Shown here piece by piece: positions 42,386 through 48,401 of a stretch of 48,401 nucleotides of DNA. The stretch comes from an uncultured Trueperaceae bacterium (GTDB lineage: Bacteria; Deinococcota; Deinococci; Deinococcales; Trueperaceae): NCBI GenBank assembly GCA_913062675.1, contig CAJXWR010000005.1:1-48401 (forward strand), given 5' to 3'. The translations under genes and the position numbers were made by a program. A model generated the notes under the pieces. That model was not told the DNA's origin and searched no databases. It saw nothing but the letters and a program-made list of their open reading frames with translations. Every line of letters begins with the position of its first letter. The stretch's first letter is position 1.

Positions 42386-43483
42386 TCACCGCTCCATCTC
42401 CTCGCGTTGCTCCTCAAGGTGCCAGGGCACGCGCTCGTACACGTCCTCGAACATGGCGCCCAGCTCGGGAACGCCCGCTGCTTCGGCGCGCCGCACCGCC
42501 ACGTCGAGTTCCTCCTCGATCGCCGCGTCGAGTGCCGCCTCCTGCGCGTCGCTCCACGAACCCCGCTGCTCGAGAAAACGTCGGTATCGAGGCAGGGGAT
42601 CGCGCGCACGCCAGGCAGCCACCTCCTCGGCGGGGCGGTAGATGCTGTCATCATCGGCGCTGCTGTGCGGACCGTAGCGGTACACGCTGGCGTCGACGAG
42701 AGCGGGACCGAACCCCGCGCGTGCCCGTTCGACGAGTTCGCGCAGCAGGTACAGCGAAGCCAGCACGTCCATGCCGTCCACCTGGTACCCGGGCATGCCG
42801 TACGCACGCGCCTTCTCCGCAATCGTCGCGCTGCCACTCTGCTTCTCGAGTCCGACACTGATGGCGTAGCGGTTGTTCTCGCAGACGAACACGACGGGGG
42901 CGCCCTGCACCCCGGCAAAGTTCATGGCGGCGTGCCAGTCCCCTTCGCTCGTCGCGCCATCACCGAAGGAGCAGATCGTGACGTCGCCCTTGCCCGCAAG
43001 TTTCTGGGCGAGGCCCGACCCCGCGGCGGGGGGCACGTGCGACGCGATGGGACTGAGGGCGGTGAAGACGTTGAGGGGTCCGCTGCTCGGGTGGGACGGC
43101 ATTTGCCGCGCACCGGCGGGGTCGGCGAGCGTGCCGGTCATCTGCCCGATGATCTCCTCGAGGGGAACACCGAGTGCGCTGACCACGCCGTAATCGCGGT
43201 AGTAGGGGAACAACCAGTCGCGTCCCGCCTGCACCGATTTTGCGATGGCGACCTGGATGCCTTCATGGCCGGAGGACGGTGCCACGAAACTCGACTTCCC
43301 GGAGCGTTGCAGCACGCCGAGTCGCTCGTCGAGCTTCCGGGCGCGTTTGAGTTCCCGGTAGAGCGTCTGGAGTTCGGCTTCATCGAGGTCGAGGTCGAAC
43401 GACGCGATCCACGCGCCCTCGTCGGACGTGACGCGGAGGGGTTCGTCTTGGAACGGTTCGAACCGGCTCGACTCCTCGATCAT
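42386..43483 (-). CDS. 2-oxoacid dehydrogenase E1 alpha subunit
   Basis: 365 residues. Thiamine-diphosphate motif [20 protein letters not shown] (starting GDG, ending in the N of ENNRYAIS), [18 protein letters not shown] and [16 protein letters not shown], the phosphorylation-loop-like region. Phrases [18 protein letters not shown] and FPYYRDYGV are those of branched-chain 2-oxoacid dehydrogenase alpha subunits. ATG 43483 is chosen after GGGAGG; GTG 43498 would bury the ribosome site inside the gene. First of the three-gene unit. Confidence 0.92.
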   Translation of the reverse strand: MIEESSRFEPFQDEPLRVTSDEGAWIASFDLDLDEAELQTLYRELKRARKLDERLGVLQRSGKSSFVAPSSGHEGIQVAIAKSVQAGRDWLFPYYRDYGVVSALGVPLEEIIGQMTGTLADPAGARQMPSHPSSGPLNVFTALSPIASHVPPAAGSGLAQKLAGKGDVTICSFGDGATSEGDWHAAMNFAGVQGAPVVFVCENNRYAISVGLEKQSGSATIAEKARAYGMPGYQVDGMDVLASLYLLRELVERARAGFGPALVDASVYRYGPHSSADDDSIYRPAEEVAAWRARDPLPRYRRFLEQRGSWSDAQEAALDAAIEEELDVAVRRAEAAGVPELGAMFEDVYERVPWHLEEQREEMER

Positions 43484-43710
43484 CAGGACGCCTCCCACCT
43501 CGAAACTTGCTGGGTTCGTAGCGGCGCCATGCTAGCACTTGGCCCCCCCGCGACCGCTGCGTCAACCGTCCCAGGCAGGTGGCCTTCCCCGCCGTAGCGT
43601 ATGGGGACGGGGCCGACGGTCGGCGCCCGTCGCCCCGGAAAGGGGGTCGCCATGCGCACGCGCGGATCCATCCAGAACGGCAGGGCGGGTTGGGGAGGAG
43701 CGCGTTCACC

Positions 43711-45021
43711 GTGACGACAGCGCCCCTCGCTACACCGCCCGACGTGGCCATCGGGTCGCTTCTCATCGCCACGCTCATCGGCGCGTTGGTGGGCTTGGAC
43801 CGGGAACGCAAGCGGGAGCGGGCGAGCCACCTGGTGGCTGGAGTACGCACCTTCACGCTGATTGCGCTTCTCGGTGCCGCGAGCGCCCTGCTCGTCCCGA
43901 GCTTCGGAATCGTTCCCGTCATCGTTGCGTTCTTCGCGACGGCGGGCTTCATGGCGATTGGCTACCAGGCGCAAGCGCGGGAGGCGCGGGTCGGTGCGAC
44001 GACCGAGGTGGCTGCCATGGTCACGTTCGTGCTCGGGGTCCTCGCTGGGTTGGGTGCTCAGGTGCCCGCCCTGGCCGGGGCCGTGCTCGTGACCGGCACC
44101 CTGTCGCTGCGCGAGGAGCTGCACCACTTCGCGGGAACGCTCACGCAGCGGGACCTGCAGGCGGTCGTGCGGTTCGCGGTCGTGAGCCTCGTCTTGCTTC
44201 CCTTGCTGCCCGACGCGCCAATGGGACCGTGGGGCGTGTGGAATCCCCGCACGATTGGATGGTTGGTCGTGTTGATCAGTGGCGTGTCGTTCCTCGGGTA
44301 CGTCGCGATGCACCTCGTGGGGGTGCGGCGAGGCATTGGCCTGTCGGGCATCCTGGGGGGCCTCACCTCCTCCACGGCGGTGACCCTGGCCTTCGCGCGA
44401 CGAGCGCGTGACCACCCGGCCTTGCAGCCAAGCCTCGCATCGGGACTGCTGGCCGCGAGTGCCGTGGCGGGTCCGCGGTTGCTCGTGCTGCTGGGCGTGG
44501 TGGCCCCCGGGTTCGTCCTACCCGCCAGCATCCCGATTCTCGTGATGACGGTCCTACTCGCCATGGCCTCGTGGGGGATGGCGCGCCGTGCAGGGGACCG
44601 GGTGGAAGCGAACGCGCTCGAGGTGCGCAACCCGCTCGAGTTGCGGTCCGCGTTCGCCTTCGCCTTGGCGTTCGCCGCGATCGTGTGGATCGTCCGCGCA
44701 GCCGAGACGGTGCTCGGGGAGGGCGGCGTGCTGCTCGCGAGTCTCCTCGCTGGCTTGACCGATCTCGACGCCATCACGCTCTCGCTTGGCGAGCAACGCG
44801 CGAGCGGCATGGCGACGCTGCTCGCCGTCCGCGCGCTCGCCATCGCTGCCGCGTCGAACTGCCTGTTCAAGGGCGTCCTGGCGTGGAGCGTCGGGGGTTC
44901 CGCGTTGGGTCGCCGCGTGACGCTTTGGCTGCTGACGGCGGGGCTGGTGACCGTGGTCGCGACCTGGTGGCTCGCGCCCATCGCGCTCGATGCATTGGCA
45001 GGAATTTCGTGGCGGCCCTAG
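43711..45021 (+). CDS. MgtC/SapB-DUF4010 membrane protein
   Basis: 436 residues, about 12 hydrophobic segments. N-terminal MgtC-type half with ATLIGALVGLDRERKRER, VAGVRTFTLIALLGAASALL and the following helices, then a DUF4010 half (RRGIGLSGILGGLTSSTAVT, GLTDLDAITLSLG). The two-part protein is a known bacterial membrane family; its function is unknown, with proposed magnesium/phosphate links for MgtC relatives. GTG 43711 is preceded by GGGAGGAG. The frame is open further upstream but that part is Arg/His/Pro-rich. Divergent from E1alpha, 65 bases upstream of citrate synthase. Confidence 0.85.
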   Translation: MTTAPLATPPDVAIGSLLIATLIGALVGLDRERKRERASHLVAGVRTFTLIALLGAASALLVPSFGIVPVIVAFFATAGFMAIGYQAQAREARVGATTEVAAMVTFVLGVLAGLGAQVPALAGAVLVTGTLSLREELHHFAGTLTQRDLQAVVRFAVVSLVLLPLLPDAPMGPWGVWNPRTIGWLVVLISGVSFLGYVAMHLVGVRRGIGLSGILGGLTSSTAVTLAFARRARDHPALQPSLASGLLAASAVAGPRLLVLLGVVAPGFVLPASIPILVMTVLLAMASWGMARRAGDRVEANALEVRNPLELRSAFAFALAFAAIVWIVRAAETVLGEGGVLLASLLAGLTDLDAITLSLGEQRASGMATLLAVRALAIAAASNCLFKGVLAWSVGGSALGRRVTLWLLTAGLVTVVATWWLAPIALDALAGISWRP

Positions 45022-45058
45022 GGTCGCACGTCACGCCTGTGACGGCCGTCCGATTGGG

Positions 45059-45064
45059 TAAGAT
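45059..45064 (+). promoter_or_regulatory. Candidate -10 of citrate synthase gene
   Basis: TAAGAT, 22 bases before the chosen ATG. It would produce a very short leader that still includes the GGAGG ribosome site. No clear -35. Confidence 0.4.
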
Positions 45065-45086
45065 GCGGGACCAATTGGAGGCTGGA

Positions 45087-46226
45087 ATGGACATCTATCG
45101 CGGTCTAGCAGGAGTGAACGTCGATACCAGCAAGATTTGCAGCATCGATGGGGAACGCGGGGAACTCATCTACCGTGGCTACGACATTCGGGAACTTGCC
45201 GATCGGGCGTCGTTCGAGGAGGTCGCGTACCTCCTGTGGAACGGGGCGTTACCCACCCGGGAGCAACTCGACGCGTTCCAGGATCAACTTCGTCCCACCT
45301 TCCAGCTGCCCGGCGAAGTGCTCGAAATTCTCGCCGCGCTGCCGAAGGGCACGAACCCCATGGCGGCGTTGCGGACCGGTGTGAGTGCGCTGGGTGCGCT
45401 CGACCCGCATGCCGATGGGACCGACGAGGCGAACGTGCACCGCATCGGCACCCAACTGATGGGGCAGGTGCCTGCAATCGTCGCTGCGTTCCAGCGTCTT
45501 CAGGCGGGCCAGCAACCCATCGCGCCCGATCCGAACCTGTCGATCGCCGGGAATTTCCTTCGCATGGTGAACGGTGAGGAGCCGAGCGAGGCGGCCACGC
45601 GGGTGATGGACGTCGCGTTGGTGCTGCATGCCGAGCACGGCTCGAACGCCAGTACCTTCGTGTCGCGCTCCACCGCTTCGTCGCTCACCGACGTGTACAG
45701 CGCCATCACCGCCGGCATCGGTTCGCTCAAGGGCCCGCTGCATGGCGGCGCGAACTTCGGGGTGATGCAAGCGCTCGAGTCGATCGGTTCGGTCGAGGGC
45801 GTGGAAGCGTACGTGCTCGACACGCTCGGCAAGGAGGGGGGCCGCGTCATGGGGTTCGGTCACCGCGTGTACCGCGTGATGGATCCCCGCGCGATCATCC
45901 TCAAGGACGTCAGCCAGAAACTGGCGGAGGAATCGGGCGACTCGAAGTGGTTCGAGATGAGCCTCGAGATGGAGCGCGTCATGGAGCGCGAAATGTCGGC
46001 GAAGGGGAAGCAGGTCGCGCCCAACGTCGATTTCTTCAGCGCGTCGGTGTACCGCATGCTCGGCTTCGAGAAGGAAACCTACACGCCGATCTTCGCCGTG
46101 TCCCGCATTTCGGGTTGGATGGCGCACCTGTACGAGCAGTACGCCGACAACCGCTTGATGCGTCCGCGACTGGTGTACGAGGGGGAGAAGGGCAAGACCT
46201 TCACGCCCATCGATCAGCGCGGCTGA
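45087..46226 (+). CDS. gltA: Citrate synthase
   Basis: 379 residues, short type II-independent form common in Gram-positives and Thermus. Condenses oxaloacetate with acetyl-CoA to citrate, first TCA step. Visible: ISKICSIDGERGELIYRGYDI (key GELIYRGYDI), HAEHGSNASTF, GSLKGPLHGGANFGVM with active-site His, MGFGHRVYRVMDPRA with the second His and VDFFSASVYRMLGF with the catalytic Asp. ATG 45087 follows TTGGAGGCTGG, a good Shine-Dalgarno; ATG 45063 is a poorer start. Its stop is 5 bases from the convergent hydrolase gene. Confidence 0.95.
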   Translation: MDIYRGLAGVNVDTSKICSIDGERGELIYRGYDIRELADRASFEEVAYLLWNGALPTREQLDAFQDQLRPTFQLPGEVLEILAALPKGTNPMAALRTGVSALGALDPHADGTDEANVHRIGTQLMGQVPAIVAAFQRLQAGQQPIAPDPNLSIAGNFLRMVNGEEPSEAATRVMDVALVLHAEHGSNASTFVSRSTASSLTDVYSAITAGIGSLKGPLHGGANFGVMQALESIGSVEGVEAYVLDTLGKEGGRVMGFGHRVYRVMDPRAIILKDVSQKLAEESGDSKWFEMSLEMERVMEREMSAKGKQVAPNVDFFSASVYRMLGFEKETYTPIFAVSRISGWMAHLYEQYADNRLMRPRLVYEGEKGKTFTPIDQRG

Positions 46227-46230
46227 CGAT

Positions 46231-47400
46231 TCAGCGCGGCAGGACGGCCTGCAGGAAGGTCGCGACGCTCGCTTCGTACCGTTCCGGATCTTCGTTCCAC
46301 GCCTCGACGTGCTCCACGCCGTCGAGGCGTAGGTACGTGGGGGCCTGCGGCAGCGCTTCGGCGAAACCGTCAATCTCCTCGATGGGCGTGGTCATGTCGC
46401 CGGTTCCAGCGATGAGGAGGACGGGCACGTCGACTTGGGGGGCAGTAGTGCGCCGGTCGAGTGCCGCGAAGTCGATGCCGGCGCGCCAACCCGCCACGCG
46501 CGTGGCCCAGGCGGCGAGCGGCTCGGCCAGCGGGATCCCCATCTTCTCCGCGCCGATGCGGAAGGCGGCGAACGGGTCGATCATGGGACTGTCGAGAATC
46601 ACGCCCAGCACCTCGGGAGCGTCCGCGGGGTACTCGGCCAGCAGGCCAAGCTGGATGGCGCCCCCCATGGAGTAGCCGACGAGGACGACGCGTTCGACGC
46701 CCTGCCCAGCAAGCCAGGTGAGGGCGGCCGCCGCATCCTCGACTTCGGTCGCGCCGTAGTGGAAGTACCCGTCGGGGCTGGCGGGGGACGCGTCGTGATT
46801 GCGGTAGCTCGGGGCGAGAACCGAAGCGCCGCTCGCAGCGAGGGTGGGAAGCAAACGGAGGGTTTCCGTGCGGTCGGCGCGGCGTCGGCCGTGGAGGCTG
46901 ACGATGGCCGTCGTCGGGTCGCCGGTTTCCGCGTCGGCGGGCAACCACCAGGCGGGCAACGGTCCAAGCGGACCGGGAATCGTGACGTCCTCGTAGGCGA
47001 GGTCGCGGTCGGCTGGGGTTGCGAACAGGGTGACGTCGATGCGGGCGGGGAGTCCCTCGCTGGGGGGCGTGCCGCGCGTCACGTCGACGCGACGAACGAC
47101 CGTCCCGTCACCCCGCCCGAGGACCGGACCGAGCCGGCCGGCGCCGCCCTCCCAGAGGAGTCCGAAGGTGCCTTCGGCGTCGCTGCGTGCCGCCTGGGGG
47201 GGTGGTACGTCGCTGGGAACGGGGAGGACCACCTCGTACCGGCCGTCGCTCACCTCGCGGACCGGACCGAGGTTCCACTCGGGGAACAGTTGGTACGGCG
47301 CGGGAACGAGGATTTGGCTGGAGAACACCCACCCGGCGGCAGCCAGGCCGGCTGCCGCCAGGAGAAGGACGGTCGTGATGATCCAGAGCATCATGCGCAT
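46231..47400 (-). CDS. Membrane-anchored alpha/beta hydrolase
   Basis: 389 residues. N-terminal hydrophobic anchor or signal (about 5-28, TTVLLLAAAGLAAAGWVF), a beta-rich extracytoplasmic part (about 30-165), then an alpha/beta hydrolase domain: LHGRRRADRTETLRLLP (oxyanion area), nucleophile LVGYSMGGAIQ, acid IAGTGDMTTP and histidine GVEHVEAW. Serine ester/amide hydrolase of unknown substrate. No Shine-Dalgarno; TACCCT lies 6 bases before ATG 47400, so leaderless expression is likely. Convergent with citrate synthase. Confidence 0.82.
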   Translation of the reverse strand: MRMMLWIITTVLLLAAAGLAAAGWVFSSQILVPAPYQLFPEWNLGPVREVSDGRYEVVLPVPSDVPPPQAARSDAEGTFGLLWEGGAGRLGPVLGRGDGTVVRRVDVTRGTPPSEGLPARIDVTLFATPADRDLAYEDVTIPGPLGPLPAWWLPADAETGDPTTAIVSLHGRRRADRTETLRLLPTLAASGASVLAPSYRNHDASPASPDGYFHYGATEVEDAAAALTWLAGQGVERVVLVGYSMGGAIQLGLLAEYPADAPEVLGVILDSPMIDPFAAFRIGAEKMGIPLAEPLAAWATRVAGWRAGIDFAALDRRTTAPQVDVPVLLIAGTGDMTTPIEEIDGFAEALPQAPTYLRLDGVEHVEAWNEDPERYEASVATFLQAVLPR

Positions 47401-47406
47401 GGAGGG

Positions 47407-47412
47407 AGGGTA
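47407..47412 (-). promoter_or_regulatory. Leaderless -10 element of alpha/beta hydrolase gene
   Basis: TACCCT on the minus strand, six bases (CCCTCC) before ATG 47400; the spacer has no ribosome-binding capacity. Confidence 0.55.
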
Positions 47413-47462
47413 CGACGTGGTGCCGGCAGGCGGCTAGCCCCCAGGGGCCACCATGCGGCGCG

Positions 47463-48077
47463 TCACACCCAGGCGATCTCGCCGTACGTGTCGCGCCGGT
47501 CCGGACTCGTGGAGAACATGCCGACGGGCACCCCGACGAACGCTTCGATGCGCTGCAAGTATGCGGTGAGTTCGCTCGGGAGCGCGTCGCGCGTCTCGAT
47601 GCCGGTCAGGTCCCCCCAGCCGGGCATCGTCTCGTAGCGCGCAGCGCCGTCATCGTCGTAGCCGACCCCGAGCTTGAGGGTGTCCATCCCGGCGAGCACG
47701 TCGAGTTTCGTGACGACGAGGGTATCGAACCCGTTGATTTCCGCGGCGTACTTGAGTTGCGCGAGGTCGAGCCAACCCACGCGGCGCGCACGACCCGTGG
47801 TCGTGCCGTACTCGTCCCACGGGTTGCTGCCCGTCCCGCGGAGGCGGAGCAGGGTCGCCTCGTCGTGCACCTCGGTGGGGAACGGGCCGTGGCCCACGCG
47901 GGTGGTGAACGCCTTGACGACGCCGACGACCGTGCCGAGGGCGCGGTGCGAGACGCCTGCGCCCACGAGGATGCCGCCGACGATCCCGACGAAGAACGAC
48001 GGCTTGCCCGTTTTCCAAAGGCGGGACGATTGGTCCATCTCGTTGCCGTGGTCGGCGTCGTCGTTGTTGTCGGCCAT
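47463..48077 (-). pseudogene. purA: Adenylosuccinate synthetase C-terminal part joined to foreign N terminus
   Basis: 204 residues; a whole PurA has about 410-430. Residues from about 32 (IVGGILVGAGVSHRALGTVV) to the end match the second half of PurA: VKAFTTRVGHGPFPTEV, EYGTTTGRARRVGWLDLAQL, VTKLDVLAGMDTLKLGVGY and C-terminal DTYGEIAWV (as in Deinococcus). The N-terminal half, with the GDEGKGK loop, catalytic Asp and His, is absent. Instead there is MADNNDDADHGNEMDQSSRL with a TATACT -10 box (48124-48119) and GGAG ribosome site. Either a truncated and rearranged purA or an assembly join near 47984; as it stands it cannot make a working synthetase. The gene symbol is for the source gene. Confidence 0.8.
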
Positions 48078-48118
48078 CGTGTCTCCGAGGCTGTCCGAAC
48101 CGTCTTGACAGGAGCGGA

Positions 48119-48124
48119 AGTATA
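48119..48124 (-). promoter_or_regulatory. -10-like box upstream of the MADNN reading frame
   Basis: TATACT on the minus strand, 41 bases before ATG 48077, whose GGAG lies 7 bases upstream. No clear -35. It belongs to the sequence that replaced the purA N terminus. Confidence 0.35.
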
Positions 48125-48176
48125 CGCGCCACGTTCTCGCATGGCCGTGAAATTCGGAATCGAACGACCCGCAGCG

Positions 48177-48401
48177 TCAGTCGCCGACAAGCCGAAACTC
48201 CACCAGCTGCGGATCGCCGGCGATTTCGAACCGCATCGGCGGGCAATCGCCTTCGGTACATTCGCCGATCGTGAATTCGATGACTCGCTCGCCGTCCCGG
48301 TTCAGACAGGGCCCGAAGCTGGCGATATTCACCTTCATTTCCATCAGACCATCGTCGCGCAGCTGCGGTCTTGGATCCCGCTCGGGTCGGGGCAGCGGCA
48401 G
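48177..48401 (-). CDS. Partial ORF, unknown protein C terminus
   Basis: Open on the minus strand from the window edge to TGA at 48177-48179, 74 codons, start outside the window. Reads MEMKVNIASFGPCLNRDGER (about residues 20-39) then IEFTIGECTEGDCPPMRFEI and QLVEFRLVGD; three cysteines. Codon use differs from the rest of the window: GAA is favoured over GAG and GAT over GAC. I do not recognise the family. It may be native to a different genome if the right end is an assembly join. Confidence 0.45.
   Translation of the reverse strand: MPLPRPERDPRPQLRDDGLMEMKVNIASFGPCLNRDGERVIEFTIGECTEGDCPPMRFEIAGDPQLVEFRLVGD

Noticed and set aside
40075-42861. 928-codon open frame on the plus strand
   Set aside because: Antisense to the E2/E1beta/E1alpha genes; composition is not protein-like.
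48104-48126. TTGACA followed by TATACG on the plus strand as a promoter
   Set aside because: Only 10 bases separate the hexamers, too close for a sigma-70 promoter, and no gene follows on that strand.

Overview
The window is a 48.4 kb piece of a high-GC bacterial chromosome. Several independent signs point to the Deinococcota (Deinococcus-Thermus), probably a Truepera/Trueperaceae-like lineage: a pilA1-pilA2-pilA3-comZ minor-pilin cluster in the order I recall from Thermus; a PurA C-terminal half that reads like Deinococcus PurA; repeated TANNNT -10 elements placed 5-7 bases before start codons that lack a Shine-Dalgarno (the leaderless arrangement known from Deinococcus); and a complete A-to-N respiratory complex I operon. 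No rRNA, tRNA, CRISPR or intact insertion sequence was seen. The taxonomic call is inference from remembered families, not from a search.

Layout. 26-9766: accessory housekeeping and transport: an ABC-2 permease (its ATPase probably lies just upstream of the window), a DMT exporter/SDR reductase pair, an LRV-repeat protein, a small membrane protein, an orphan AbrB-type antitoxin, AMP nucleosidase, MATE and MFS transporters, and an alpha/beta-hydrolase-OsmC fusion. 9953-13573: an oligopeptide/dipeptide-type ABC importer (binding protein, terminator, two permeases) with no ATPase genes. 13661-15854: aspartate-type aminotransferase, nucleoside diphosphate kinase and a DinB-like protein. 15855-17132: a decaying toxin-antitoxin patch (vapB with a broken vapC, and a toxin-less RHH antitoxin). 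17133-31717: the complete 14-gene nuo operon on the minus strand, closed by a strong hairpin and preceded by a putative promoter with two evenly spaced inverted repeats. 31858-36150: an APC amino-acid permease divergent from pyruvate phosphate dikinase. 36231-40025: the minor pilin/ComZ locus. 40081-43483: branched-chain 2-oxoacid (or pyruvate) dehydrogenase E1alpha-E1beta-E2 without E3. 43711-47400: MgtC/DUF4010 membrane protein, citrate synthase and a membrane-anchored serine hydrolase. 47463-48401: the C-terminal part of adenylosuccinate synthetase joined to unrelated sequence, then a partial ORF of different codon usage. This end may be a gene break or an assembly join.

Functionally the core is energy metabolism: 2-oxoacid dehydrogenase and citrate synthase feed the TCA cycle, PPDK links pyruvate and PEP, and complex I oxidises the NADH produced. 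The pilin locus suggests type IV pili and natural DNA uptake. The most unusual points are the loss of all four N7-cluster cysteines in NuoG, the paired inverted repeats at the nuo promoter, the leaderless-start pattern, the toxin-antitoxin relics, a 26-base perfect palindrome and the chimeric right end.
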